Program-made: the position numbers and the translations under genes | The notes under the pieces: model-generated | Seen by the model: the letters and a program-made list of their open reading frames with translations, nothing else | What the model was told of the DNA's origin: nothing | Database searches by the model: none | NCBI RefSeq assembly: GCF_002849615.1 | Contig: NZ_PDNV01000003.1 | Location: 310,001-374,000, forward strand | DNA: 64,000 nt | Direction: 5' to 3' | Origin: Pollutimonas nitritireducens | Lineage (GTDB): Bacteria > Pseudomonadota > Gammaproteobacteria > Burkholderiales > Burkholderiaceae_B | Shown here: positions 8,886 through 18,140 of the stretch, one piece after another | How the letters are laid out: every line of letters begins with the position of its first letter | How positions within the stretch are numbered: the stretch's first letter is position 1

Positions 8886-10322
8886 CTACCCTCGATTCAT
8901 GCTGACCTGCGCACGGGATTCGTCGGCGTCCGGTGCCGCCGACATCGGCCGACTCGGCGTGTTATGTTCGCCCGGCCCACCTTCCGGTGGTGCTTCCATA
9001 GCGTTCAAGACGGGCCCCTTGCGTATCAATGCCAGTATGTATAGCGTACCCGCACCAAATAGAACGAAGTAGACGACAACGAATAGAGCCAGGGTAATCC
9101 CCACTTCAAGCGCCCCATGCGGTGTGACTGCATCGGCCGTACGCATCACGTTGTAGACGATCCATGGCTGGCGCCCTATTTCGGTCGTAAACCAGCCTGC
9201 CAGTATGGCGACAAGACCACTGGACCCCATGTACAGTGAGTACCGCCATAGCGCCCTGGACTGGTATAGTCGACCGCGCATGCGGGCTGCGAAGGCCCAT
9301 AAGGCAAGCGCTATCATTAATATGCCCAGCCCGACCATGATGCGGAAGGTCCAGAACACAACCAGTGCATTGGGCCTATCGTTTTTAGCGAACTCTTTGA
9401 GGCCGGCGAACTGGCCGGTCCAGCTGTGAGTCAATATTAAACTGCCAAGGTGGGGAACTTCCACGGCAAAGTGATTCTTTTCCTGTTCCATATCGGGCCA
9501 GCCGAACAGGGTCAGCGGGACACCCTCTTCGCTCGGCCCATTTTCCCAATGCCCTTCAATTGCCGCAATCTTGGCGGGCTGGTGCTTGAGCGTATTCAGG
9601 CCGTGAAAGTCTCCAATGACGGCTTGCAGCGGCGCCACGACAAGAATCATCCACATGGCCATGGACAACATCTTGCGGATGGCCTGGTTGTCGTTATTGC
9701 GCAGCAGATGCCAACTGGCCGACGCCCCCACCATCAGGGCGGTCGCCAAAAAAGCAGCCACACCCATATGGGCGAGACGGTAAGGGAACGAGGGATTGAA
9801 AATAACGGCCAGCCAGTCGACAGGCACGACGCGTCCGTTGATGATCTCATAGCCAGCCGGCGTGTGCATCCAGCTATTGGAAGCCAGTATCCATGTCGCG
9901 GATATCAAGGTACCTAGCGCAACCATGATGGTGGACAGGAAATGCAAGCCTGGGCCGACACGGGACCATCCGAAGAGCATTACACCCAGGAAACCTGCCT
10001 CCAGGAAAAAAGCGGTCAGGACTTCATAGGCAAGCAGCGGCCCGGTTACGCCTCCCGCAAAATCCGAAAAATAGCTCCAGTTGGTGCCGAACTGGTATGC
10101 CATGACCAGCCCCGACACCACGCCCATGCCGAAATTTACCGCGAAGATCCTGATCCAGAACTGGTAGAGGTCGCGATATACGGTATTTTGCGTCTTGAGC
10201 CAACACGCCTCCAGTACTGCCAGGTAGCTGGCAAGACCTATCGTGATGGCAGGAAACAGAATGTGGAACGAAATCGTAAAGCCAAATTGGATACGAGCTA
10301 ATAATAGCGCGTCGACATCCAT
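8886..10322 (-). CDS. cydA: Cytochrome bd-type quinol oxidase subunit I
   Basis: A 478-residue subunit binding hemes b558, b595 and d. His20 in FTISFHILFPA corresponds to the conserved N-terminal heme ligand; YRLAHMGVAAF near residue 182 and the Met in PWIVYNVMRTADAV near 393 supply further ligands. The quinol-binding loop contains LKHQPAKIAAIEGHWE and is short, which, with a total length clearly below the 522 residues of E. coli CydA, places it in the CioA/short-Q-loop group. The start at 10322 (MDVDALLLARIQFGF) has GAGG eight bases upstream; 23 upstream codons in the same frame are ignored. Whether the enzyme is truly cyanide-insensitive cannot be told from sequence. The role is respiration at low oxygen or with inhibited heme-copper oxidases. 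Confidence 0.95.
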   Translation of the reverse strand: MDVDALLLARIQFGFTISFHILFPAITIGLASYLAVLEACWLKTQNTVYRDLYQFWIRIFAVNFGMGVVSGLVMAYQFGTNWSYFSDFAGGVTGPLLAYEVLTAFFLEAGFLGVMLFGWSRVGPGLHFLSTIMVALGTLISATWILASNSWMHTPAGYEIINGRVVPVDWLAVIFNPSFPYRLAHMGVAAFLATALMVGASASWHLLRNNDNQAIRKMLSMAMWMILVVAPLQAVIGDFHGLNTLKHQPAKIAAIEGHWENGPSEEGVPLTLFGWPDMEQEKNHFAVEVPHLGSLILTHSWTGQFAGLKEFAKNDRPNALVVFWTFRIMVGLGILMIALALWAFAARMRGRLYQSRALWRYSLYMGSSGLVAILAGWFTTEIGRQPWIVYNVMRTADAVTPHGALEVGITLALFVVVYFVLFGAGTLYILALIRKGPVLNAMEAPPEGGPGEHNTPSRPMSAAPDADESRAQVSMNRG

Positions 10323-10413
10323 ACAGAACCCCTCGATGGCGCGTTGCCCGGAACGATTGAAACACGCTTCCTGGAGTCTGAAATAGTACACCTATCCTTA
10401 GGAAAGATTTGGC

Positions 10414-10438
10414 AGCGAGCCTGGCGGCCAGGCTCGCT
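10414..10438 (-). terminator. Likely terminator after the catabolic cluster
   Basis: A perfect 11-bp stem (10414-10424 with 10428-10438, three-base loop) begins just past the stop codon of the dehydratase gene at 10447 and before the cydA start. On the transcribed strand the stem is followed only by a mildly T-containing stretch, so termination may be partial. It separates the catabolic run from cydAB on the same strand. Confidence 0.6.
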
Positions 10439-10446
10439 TCAGTGCA

Positions 10447-12231
10447 TCAATGATTGTTTCTCGACTCACCCCGTTGCTGGACGATGTCCAGGTATTGCGT
10501 TGCCGGTTCCAGGCAGGCACCGGTAGCGTGCTGCCCGACCATGCCCCGATACATTTCTTCCCAAGGCGTCTGGTTCACCAATTTCGGTTTCACCCAGGCT
10601 GCCCTTCTTGTTGCCAGCTCCTCGTCGGACACCAGCAGGTCCACGCGGCAGTTGTTCAAGTCGATACGGATCATGTCGCCGGTGTTGAGCAGGGCGAGAC
10701 CGCCGCCGATTGCCGCCTCGGGTGTCACGTTGAGGATGGACGGACTGGCCGATGTGCCACTTTGCCGACCGTCACCCATAGTGGGCAAGGTTTCAATACC
10801 CCTGGAAATCAACGACGCCGGAGGCTGCATGTTTACCACTTCAGCCCCTCCCGGGTAGCCGATAGGCCCGCAATTGCGGATAACCAGCAACGTCATTTCG
10901 TCGACGCCGAGGTCCGGATTTTCGATCCGGTCATGATAGTCTTCGGGACCCTCAAAGACGACCGCCTTCAAATCGACAACGTTGGGATGCGCGGGATCCG
11001 ATAAGAAGCGCGCCCGAAACTCCACATCGATGACGCTGATCTTGATGACAGCGCTATCAAACAGATTGCCGCTGAGCACGATATACCCTGCGTCGTCTAA
11101 TAGGGGGCTTTGATATTCGCGAATGACGTCGCGGTCGGGTTCCTGAACGCCCTGCAGGTTCTCCTGTATGGATTTGCCGGTCACCGTAAGGGCAGCGCCG
11201 TTCAGCTTGCCCGCCAATAGCAGTTCCCTCATGACAGCGGGAACGCCGCCGGCGCGGTGAAAGGCCTCGCCAAGGTAACGCCCGGCCGGCTGGCAGTCGA
11301 CCAGCAAGGGAATTTTGGGTCCCAGGCGCTGCCAGTCGTCTAGCGTATGGTCCACGCCCATGTGACGCGCAATGGCAATCATGTGGATGGGACAGTTCGA
11401 GGAGGCGCCCAGCGCCGCCGCGGCGACCACGGCATTCTCGAACGCTTCCTTGGTCATGATGTCCGACGGACGCAAATTTTCGTGCACCATGCCGACAATA
11501 CGGCGACCGGTCTCATAGGACATCCAGCCACGCTCGCGATAAGGCCCAGGTATCGCCGCGCAACCTGGCAAGGACATGCCCAGCACTTCCGCCAGTGAAT
11601 TCATGGACAGCGCGGTGCCCATCGTATTGCAGTGCCCAACAGAAGGCGCAGACGATGCGACGTTATTCATGAATTCGTCATAATCGATTTCACCGGCCGA
11701 GAAGCGCTTGCGCGCATCCCAGACCACGGTTCCGGATCCGGCCAGCTTTCCTTTCCACCAACCGTCCAGCATCGGTCCGCCCGATAGAACGATGGCCGGT
11801 ATATTGACGGTGGCCGCCGCCATCAGGCAGGCGGGCGTCGTCTTGTCGCAACCGGTCGTCAGCACGACACCATCCAGGGGGTAGCCATGCAGGACCTCCA
11901 CCAGGCCCAGGTAGGCCAGGTTTCTGTCCAGCGCCGCGGTCGGACGCTTGCCGGTTTCCTGGATAGGATGAACGGGAAACTCAAGAGGAATGCCGCCCAT
12001 GTCCCGTATGCCGTCCCGAACCCGGGATGCCAGTTCTATATGGTGGCGATTGCAGGGAGATAAGTCTGATCCAGTTTGGGCAATCCCGATAATGGGCTTG
12101 CCCGATTGCAGTTCTTCCCGGGTGATTCCGTAATTCATATAGCGTTCGAGGTACAGGGCCGTCATCCCGGGATCCGACGGATTATCGAACCACCGGCGAC
12201 TACGCAGCCGAGCACTGCCAGGTGTTGTCAT
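10447..12231 (-). CDS. IlvD/Edd-family sugar-acid dehydratase
   Basis: A 594-residue iron-sulphur dehydratase. Three conserved cluster ligands of the family are in place: Cys60 (DLSPCNRHH), Cys128 (TTGCDKTTPA) and Cys201 (VGHCNTMGTA). The N-terminal RSRRWFDNPSDPGMTALYLERYMNYGI and the length favour the L-arabonate/D-xylonate/sugar-acid branch over dihydroxy-acid dehydratase of valine synthesis, which is usually shorter and lacks this leader. The reaction would be removal of water from an aldonic acid to a 2-keto-3-deoxy acid. Companion genes upstream on the same strand (SDR dehydrogenases, FAH-family hydrolase) take such products further. It is the last gene of the cluster, 43 bp after the TRAP binding protein. 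The exact sugar acid is not readable from sequence. Confidence 0.88.
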   Translation of the reverse strand: MTTPGSARLRSRRWFDNPSDPGMTALYLERYMNYGITREELQSGKPIIGIAQTGSDLSPCNRHHIELASRVRDGIRDMGGIPLEFPVHPIQETGKRPTAALDRNLAYLGLVEVLHGYPLDGVVLTTGCDKTTPACLMAAATVNIPAIVLSGGPMLDGWWKGKLAGSGTVVWDARKRFSAGEIDYDEFMNNVASSAPSVGHCNTMGTALSMNSLAEVLGMSLPGCAAIPGPYRERGWMSYETGRRIVGMVHENLRPSDIMTKEAFENAVVAAAALGASSNCPIHMIAIARHMGVDHTLDDWQRLGPKIPLLVDCQPAGRYLGEAFHRAGGVPAVMRELLLAGKLNGAALTVTGKSIQENLQGVQEPDRDVIREYQSPLLDDAGYIVLSGNLFDSAVIKISVIDVEFRARFLSDPAHPNVVDLKAVVFEGPEDYHDRIENPDLGVDEMTLLVIRNCGPIGYPGGAEVVNMQPPASLISRGIETLPTMGDGRQSGTSASPSILNVTPEAAIGGGLALLNTGDMIRIDLNNCRVDLLVSDEELATRRAAWVKPKLVNQTPWEEMYRGMVGQHATGACLEPATQYLDIVQQRGESRNNH

Positions 12232-12274
12232 GACAACATTCCCCTTGAGTAGATTTAAAAATAGTTGATGAGAA

Positions 12275-13312
12275 TTACAGCGCCTGCGCTTTCTTGGCTT
12301 CGGCCATGATGGCGTCCACGGTCGGCGCTCCGATCTTGACCTTCAAGTCGGCAAGAATCGGAGTAAGGTCTTTGCGTATCTTTTCCTTTTCTTCCGATGA
12401 GAACTCGGATACTTTCACGCCCTTTTCCTTCAAGTAAGTGAGAGCGGCAATGGCAGCTTCACGGCTGATTTTGCGTTGGAACGCCTGGGATTCCTTGGCT
12501 GCCTGGCGAAGCACGCCCTGCTCATCGGCCGACAAGCCGTCCCACCACTTCTTCGAAGCCAGCAAAACGAACGGTGTATAGACATGGTTGGAAATCGTCA
12601 GGTAAGGCTGGACTTCGTAAAATTTGCTGGTCTGGATGGTGCTCAAGGGATTCTCCTGGCCATCGACGGTCTTGGTTTCGAGCGCCGTGAACAACTCGGT
12701 GAATGGCATTGGGATCGCGTTGGCACCCAATCCCTTGAATACGCTCAGCGCTACCTGGTTCTGCATCACCCGCAGCTTGATGCCATTAAGATCTTGCGCC
12801 GTATTAATAGCGAGGCGCGAGTTGGTGATATTGCGAAAACCGTTTTCCCAGTACAGCAGACCAATCAGTCCCTTGTCTGTCAATTTATCAAGCAGTTTCG
12901 TGCCTTCGGGCCCATCCAGGACATAATCAGCAACCTTTTCGTTGTCGAACAGGAAGGGCAAGTCGAACACGCCGAATTCCTTCACCATGCCTGCCAATGG
13001 AGCGGTTGACACGAATGTCATTTCCTGGGAGCCGCCGATCAAGGCATTTTGCATCTGTTCGTCCGAGCCCAACGAGCCGTTTCCGTAGGTCTTCACATTC
13101 ATTTTTCCGCCGCTGAGGCGGCCGACCTGTTCGGCGAAATGACGCGTCGCCTTACCGGTCGGGCTGTCATCGGCCAGACCGTAACCGAAACGGATGATGC
13201 GGTTCTTGATGTCTTGTGCCATGACTGATTGGGCCGAAAGTCCCAAGGCGGCGACGGCGGTAAAGCCGACCACCATATTTTTAAAACTGAACGATTTTTT
13301 CAACGACAACAT
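12275..13312 (-). CDS. TRAP transporter substrate-binding protein DctP
   Basis: A 345-residue periplasmic protein with a Sec signal peptide ending at QSVMAQ. The mature protein starts IRFGYGLADDSPTGKATRHFAEQV, the classic DctP N-lobe. The stretch LKLRV-like GIKLRVMQNQVALSVFKGLGANAIPMPFTELFTALETKTVDGQENPLSTI carries the Arg that binds the ligand carboxylate and the hinge motif. The start at 13312 has a purine-rich site (AAGGGTGGA) and removes 40 non-homologous residues. TRAP transporters use sodium or proton gradients to import organic and sugar acids. The gene order here (Q, M, then P) and the adjacent sugar-acid dehydratase suggest a sugar-acid substrate; this is inference. Confidence 0.93.
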   Translation of the reverse strand: MLSLKKSFSFKNMVVGFTAVAALGLSAQSVMAQDIKNRIIRFGYGLADDSPTGKATRHFAEQVGRLSGGKMNVKTYGNGSLGSDEQMQNALIGGSQEMTFVSTAPLAGMVKEFGVFDLPFLFDNEKVADYVLDGPEGTKLLDKLTDKGLIGLLYWENGFRNITNSRLAINTAQDLNGIKLRVMQNQVALSVFKGLGANAIPMPFTELFTALETKTVDGQENPLSTIQTSKFYEVQPYLTISNHVYTPFVLLASKKWWDGLSADEQGVLRQAAKESQAFQRKISREAAIAALTYLKEKGVKVSEFSSEEKEKIRKDLTPILADLKVKIGAPTVDAIMAEAKKAQAL

Positions 13313-13341
13313 GGTTTCCACCCTTTTTAATTGATTTGGTA

Positions 13342-14622
13342 CTAGTAAAACCAGCGCAACGGGGCCAATACTATTTCTGGAAACACAACCAGCATTGCGA
13401 TCAGCCCTGTATACGCCAAAACATATGGCCATACACCTTTTATGATGTCTTCCATTTTGATCTTAGCGACGCCACACACCACGTTCAGGACAGTACCCAC
13501 CGGCGGCGTCAACAAGCCGGTACATCCCACCAATATGAAAATCACGCCAAAATAGGTCGGGTCGATTCCCGCCTGCTTGATCACCGGCATAAGCACCGGC
13601 GCCAGGATCAGGATGGTCGGCGTCAAGTCCATGGCCGTCCCGATGAGAGTAAGCAGGATCACAATACTGAACATCAGCAACATCGGAGAATCGATCAACG
13701 GACCGAGCATGCCGATGAGCGCCTGCGGAAGATCGGCCAGCGTAATCATGTACGAGGTCACCAATGCGGCAGCCACCAGGAACATGACAATGGCCGTGGT
13801 CATCGCCGCATTGATCAGCAATGGATACAAGCTCTTGACGGTGATTTCCTTGTAGATCACCATCCCGACAAACAGCGCGTAGACTGCGGCGACAGCAGCC
13901 GCTTCGGTGGGAGTGAAGATGCCGAAACGCAAGCCGCCAATAATGATGACTGGCAGGAACAAGGCCCAACCCGCATCCTTGAATGTCTTTGCGCGAAGGT
14001 GCCAGGGTTCTTTGGGTGATGACTGTATGGTTTTCGAACGCGACGAAATGAACGCCCAAACCAAAACCAGGGTAAGCCCCATCAACAGGCCTGGGACAAT
14101 ACCGGCAATGAACAACTTGGTCACTGATACATTCGCCGCAACCCCAAAAATAATAAAAGAGATAGATGGCGGAATGATGGGAGCAATAATGCCGCCCGCC
14201 GCGATAAGGCCGGTAGCCTGATTCATGTCGTAGCCGCGGTCACGGAGCATGGGCACCAGCATGGCGGCCAACGCCGCCGCATCGGCAACAGCCGATCCCG
14301 AAAGTGCTGCCAATAGGATGCTGGCCATGATGGCCACATAGCCCAGTCCGCCCTTGATATGTCCAACAAACGCGCTGGCCAATGCGACCATGCGGCGCGA
14401 CATGCCACCCGCGTTCATCGCCTCGCCCGCGAGCATGAAAAGAGGCACGGCCATCAGGGCAAAACTGTCGGCGCCGGTGAGCATGTTCTGGGCCAGGATC
14501 TGGGCGTCGAAGAAGGACAAGTGAAACATCAGCGCGATGGCGCTGAGCAACAGCGCAAAGGCAATGGGCATGCCAAACGCCATGAAGCCGAGCAATGTAC
14601 CCACAAAAATAAATACGGTCAT
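13342..14622 (-). CDS. TRAP transporter large permease DctM
   Basis: A 426-residue, roughly twelve-helix inner-membrane protein of the DctM family. Typical features: N-terminal LLGFMAFGMPIAFALLLSA, the VPLFMLAGEAMNAGG loop, LSGSAVADAAALAAMLVPMLRDRGYD, the PPSISFIIFG re-entrant motif and a C-terminal PPVGTVLNVVCGVAKI. It forms the ion-coupled translocation pore with the small subunit encoded 49 bp upstream and is fed by the binding protein encoded 29 bp downstream. Standard length, no defects seen. Confidence 0.94.
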   Translation of the reverse strand: MTVFIFVGTLLGFMAFGMPIAFALLLSAIALMFHLSFFDAQILAQNMLTGADSFALMAVPLFMLAGEAMNAGGMSRRMVALASAFVGHIKGGLGYVAIMASILLAALSGSAVADAAALAAMLVPMLRDRGYDMNQATGLIAAGGIIAPIIPPSISFIIFGVAANVSVTKLFIAGIVPGLLMGLTLVLVWAFISSRSKTIQSSPKEPWHLRAKTFKDAGWALFLPVIIIGGLRFGIFTPTEAAAVAAVYALFVGMVIYKEITVKSLYPLLINAAMTTAIVMFLVAAALVTSYMITLADLPQALIGMLGPLIDSPMLLMFSIVILLTLIGTAMDLTPTILILAPVLMPVIKQAGIDPTYFGVIFILVGCTGLLTPPVGTVLNVVCGVAKIKMEDIIKGVWPYVLAYTGLIAMLVVFPEIVLAPLRWFY

Positions 14623-14671
14623 AACACTCTATTGGTTTTGGTTAATGCAGATTCTGGACAGTAGCGCGGTA

Positions 14672-15232
14672 TCAAATGTCTTCGACATAGTCGTAAGACG
14701 TCATGAACTTGCTTGCATTCCCGGGAGTGGCGGGCGCCCTGATGGCGACGTAGAGATCCGCAAGTATCATCAAGGCCATCGCGGTGGCACAAAACCAGAC
14801 AGCTCCGCTAAAGACGGCAATAGGAACACCTGCCACCGGCGTCACTGTGCTGAGGCCGATTATGGTTTGCGCCCATCCACCGTCTATCAACAACCAAAGC
14901 ACGGCCAGTATCAGCAATTGCCGCAGTATGTGGATGACTTTTTGCTGCTTCACGGGCAAGCGCACCATCAGCATATTGACCGCCAGATGCTGCTTGGCGC
15001 GAAAGGCAAGGACCGAGCCGATGAAAATCAGCCAGACGAAAGTCATGCGCGCCACTTCTTCGGAAATCATGATTCCGGAATTGAAGACATAACGCATGAC
15101 GACATTGCCAAAAACCAGGATCAACATCAATAACAAGCTCATTGCCATGACGGCCGTCAGTACCCCATATAAGGCGTTTCCCATCCGCCTCGCCACTAGT
15201 GCTGTCGTGCTCTTATCATTCATCAACTTCAA
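14672..15232 (-). CDS. TRAP transporter small permease DctQ
   Basis: A 186-residue protein with four hydrophobic helices, a basic N-terminus and the pattern NVVMRYVFNSGIMISEEVARMTFVWLIFIGSVLAFRAKQHLAV in the middle, which is the diagnostic block of the DctQ family. It supports the DctM pore in the inner membrane. It is the first gene of the TRAP sub-operon; the 95-bp gap to the upstream SDR gene may hold an internal promoter, but none is clear. A second Met at residue 4 is an alternative start. Confidence 0.92.
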   Translation of the reverse strand: MKLMNDKSTTALVARRMGNALYGVLTAVMAMSLLLMLILVFGNVVMRYVFNSGIMISEEVARMTFVWLIFIGSVLAFRAKQHLAVNMLMVRLPVKQQKVIHILRQLLILAVLWLLIDGGWAQTIIGLSTVTPVAGVPIAVFSGAVWFCATAMALMILADLYVAIRAPATPGNASKFMTSYDYVEDI

Positions 15233-15327
15233 ATCTCCCGAACGGGGTTAACAAGCGAACATGGCCTGCAAGAGCGGCCTGGAAACAAGACATCAATGCT
15301 GTCTGGTGTTCCGTTGCGAGGATCAGG

Positions 15328-16083
15328 TCAGGGCATGTACTGACCGCCGTTTACTTCGATGATCTGGCCCGTCACATATGCTGACATTTCGTTGGACGCG
15401 AGGTATAAAAATGCCCCCACACACTCTTGGGCGGTGCCAAACCTACCCATTGGTATGGACGAGCGCATGCCCTCCAATTGCTCGGCCGTCGTGAATTTTT
15501 CGTGAAAGGGAGTCGTGATGACGCCTGGCGCGACCGCGTTGACACGGATTTGGTTGGGAATGAGCTCCTTGGCAAGGCCCTTGGTGATCGTGCTGACAAA
15601 TCCCTTGGATCCGGCATACAAGCTGGAGCCCGGTCCGCCGCCATTGCGCGCGGCCACGCTGGTCAGATTGATGATGGATGACCCTTTCGGCATATGAGGC
15701 ACGGCATAGCGGGTACACATCAGCACCGACCGCACATTCAGGTTCACGACATCATCGAACACGTCGTCACTCATCTGGACAATAGGGACCCGTTTGACCA
15801 AGGCGCCGGCATTGTTGATGAGCACGTCGATACGGCCGAATTTCGCAACAGCGGCGGCGATCAACCCCTCGCACTCGGCCGTGTGGTGCAGATCGCCCTG
15901 CACGGTTATGGCACGCTGCCCGGTGGCATCAATTCCGTCAGCCACTGCCTTTGCAGCGTGTGAGGACGAAAAGTAATGCACGACCACGCTGGCACCGTGA
16001 CGCCCGAATTCCTGTGCGACGGCTGCACCGATACCCGTGGACGCGCCGGTGACGACGACCACTTTGTTCTTCAGGTCATTCAT
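15328..16083 (-). CDS. SDR-family NAD(P)-dependent oxidoreductase
   Basis: A 251-residue classical short-chain dehydrogenase: nucleotide-binding TGASTGIGAAVAQEFG at residues 12-27, NNAG near 88, catalytic Ser in NLTSVAAR near 137, YAGSK near 151-155, and the NGGQYMP C-terminus. The ATG at 16083 has AAGGAAGG upstream, and the gene overlaps the end of tctA by eight bases, so the two are translationally coupled. In this context it could oxidise the sugar to its lactone or the C4 hydroxyl of a keto-deoxy acid. The second SDR in the cluster fits the latter role better, leaving this one as the candidate sugar 1-dehydrogenase. Substrate assignment is inference. Confidence 0.9.
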   Translation of the reverse strand: MNDLKNKVVVVTGASTGIGAAVAQEFGRHGASVVVHYFSSSHAAKAVADGIDATGQRAITVQGDLHHTAECEGLIAAAVAKFGRIDVLINNAGALVKRVPIVQMSDDVFDDVVNLNVRSVLMCTRYAVPHMPKGSSIINLTSVAARNGGGPGSSLYAGSKGFVSTITKGLAKELIPNQIRVNAVAPGVITTPFHEKFTTAEQLEGMRSSIPMGRFGTAQECVGAFLYLASNEMSAYVTGQIIEVNGGQYMP

Positions 16084-17587
16084 ACTGCACCTTCCTTGCA
16101 TCGTAAAACGATTTATAGAATTTGATGAACACGGGCGTCGCCCAGATCAAGATAGTGAAAATGCCCAGGGCACACGCAATGGGCCGGCTGAAGAACATCA
16201 GAAAATCGCCATCGGCCTTGATCATGGAAAACACGAAGTTCTCTTCAAGCATGCCGCCCAGCACCACGCCCAGCACCGCCGGGGCGATGGGAAAATCGTT
16301 CTCTTCCATGAAGTAGGCGAGCAGGCCCACGCACAGCATCACGACAACATCGAAAATACTGTTGTTGATGGCGAAGACACCTACGATGCAGAAGATCAGG
16401 ATCAGGGGCATCAAAATATTCCGCGGAACATTCAGCACTGTTTTCGCTGCCTTGACAGCCAAGTATCCCAACGGAAGCATGATGATGTTCGCCAAAATGA
16501 ACACCAGGAATACCGAATACATCTCAACCGGGCTGTTGGTGAATATCATCGGGCCTGGCGCCATGTTTTTCATGTAGAGCACTCCGATGACTATCGCGGT
16601 GATCGAGTCCCCGGGAATTCCGAATACCAAGGCGGGTATCCACGCCCCCGCAAGGGCCGAATTATTCGCAGCCCCGGCTTCGACGATGCCCTCAACGTGT
16701 CCGGTGCCGAATTTTTTCGGCTCTTTCGAAAAACGCTTGCTCACCCCATACGACATCCATGCCGCGATGTCGGCCCCGGCCCCAGGCAAGGCGCCCACAG
16801 CGGTGCCCAGCGTGCACCCCCGCAGGATGGACATGGGATACTTCTTGGTCAGCCCCCACATGCCAGTGAAGATATTGCCCACGCTGGCCTTGATTTCCAC
16901 TCGCTTCTGCTCTGAATTCGTGGCATAGCGCAAGACTTCCGATATGGCGAACATGCCCACCATCATGGGCAGGAGCGTGACGCCATTGAGCAGGTCCTCG
17001 TTGCCGAACGTGAAGCGTGGGTATGCCGCGGGATTATTCATGCCTACGCAGGCCAGCAGCAAACCGATGAAAAGCGACACGAAACCCTTCAATGTGCTGG
17101 CGGGAGAAATGAAAATGGCACATGACAGGCCAAGTACCACCAGCCAGAAAAATTCGTAGGAAGAAAAATTAAGTGCAAAATCGGCCAGCGCGGGCGCAGC
17201 GGCAATAAGCACAATGGTGCCGAACAAGCCCCCGACAAACGAGAACACAATGCTGGCGCCCAAGGCCGTATCAGCCTGCCCTTTCTTTGTCATCGAGAAG
17301 GCTTCGTCGGTATAGGCCGCGGACGAAGGAGTGCCGGGGATGCGCAGAAGGCATCCCGGGATATCGCCGGATGTGATCGCCATGGCGGTTGCCGTCACCA
17401 TCATTGCTATGGCTGGCACAGGATCCATGAAGAACGTGATCGGGACCAGCAATGCCACTGCCATCGTCGCGCTCAGACCCGGTACCGCACCCACAAACAG
17501 GCCGAATACGGCAGCAATAAAAATTACGCCAAGGACGAAGGGGTCGGTTACCTGATTGAATGCCGCGAGAAGATTCGTGTATTCCAT
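16076..17587 (-). CDS. Tripartite tricarboxylate transporter large permease TctA
   Basis: A 503-residue membrane protein with about eleven or twelve helices. Family blocks: GAVPGLSATMAVALLVPITF near residues 25-45, SGDIPGCLLRIPGTPSSAAYTDE near 85, GALPGAGADIAAWMSYGVSKRFSKEP near 255 and IPGDSITAIVIGVLYMKNM near 320. It is the main permease of a TctABC system that works with a Bug-type binding protein to import carboxylates, powered by the membrane potential. The start at 17587 (MEYTNLLAAFNQ) lies 4 bp from the tctB stop; eight upstream in-frame codons are dropped. Confidence 0.94.
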   Translation of the reverse strand: MEYTNLLAAFNQVTDPFVLGVIFIAAVFGLFVGAVPGLSATMAVALLVPITFFMDPVPAIAMMVTATAMAITSGDIPGCLLRIPGTPSSAAYTDEAFSMTKKGQADTALGASIVFSFVGGLFGTIVLIAAAPALADFALNFSSYEFFWLVVLGLSCAIFISPASTLKGFVSLFIGLLLACVGMNNPAAYPRFTFGNEDLLNGVTLLPMMVGMFAISEVLRYATNSEQKRVEIKASVGNIFTGMWGLTKKYPMSILRGCTLGTAVGALPGAGADIAAWMSYGVSKRFSKEPKKFGTGHVEGIVEAGAANNSALAGAWIPALVFGIPGDSITAIVIGVLYMKNMAPGPMIFTNSPVEMYSVFLVFILANIIMLPLGYLAVKAAKTVLNVPRNILMPLILIFCIVGVFAINNSIFDVVVMLCVGLLAYFMEENDFPIAPAVLGVVLGGMLEENFVFSMIKADGDFLMFFSRPIACALGIFTILIWATPVFIKFYKSFYDARKVQYE

Positions 17588-17591
17588 GACG

Positions 17592-18065
17592 TCACCACGC
17601 CATCGTTTCAAGCAGGCCCCATGGCAAGGGCACCATGAGTATGCTGTAGAACATGAAGTGAATGATGAAAGAGCCGATGACTGCCACGGCTATGGCGATC
17701 GGCCATCGCACCTTGAAGGCCAGGAAAAGCACCAGCAGCACCAGGCCCGACGTAATGAGAAAGCCCAGAAACTCTGCCACGGCGAAATAGAAAAAAAGCG
17801 ATGTCGGTATCAATAAAAAACGGAACACCGAAGCCCTATCCCGCAACCAGACGGGCACCATCATGGGCGTATCGGTTTTCCTGTTCTTTATGCCCTGAAG
17901 GATCAGCAGCCCGGAACATGCCAACATCCCGAGTGCGATGGCACGGGGAAACAACCCGGCACCAAAGTTCTGGCCAGGGATTGCCGGGAAAGAAAGCGCC
18001 ATCAAGAATACGGCGATTGAGAAAATACCGAGTACCACGCCGACAAGGGCATCATTGATTTTCAT
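17592..18065 (-). CDS. Tripartite tricarboxylate transporter small permease TctB
   Basis: A 157-residue protein with four hydrophobic helices and the loosely conserved TctB layout: an N-terminal helix (VGVVLGIFSIAVFLMALSF), a loop with PGQNFGAGLFPRAIALGML, and two C-terminal helices ending in PLPWGLLETMAW. TctB proteins vary strongly in sequence; position between tctC and tctA is the main support. It assists TctA in the inner membrane. Confidence 0.88.
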   Translation of the reverse strand: MKINDALVGVVLGIFSIAVFLMALSFPAIPGQNFGAGLFPRAIALGMLACSGLLILQGIKNRKTDTPMMVPVWLRDRASVFRFLLIPTSLFFYFAVAEFLGFLITSGLVLLVLFLAFKVRWPIAIAVAVIGSFIIHFMFYSILMVPLPWGLLETMAW

Positions 18066-18140
18066 TGTCGCTCACAGGAAAAGGAGGCGCCGGGTAGCGC
18101 AATACTCGCTCGCCGGCCCTTTTTTGGGGATGCTACGGGA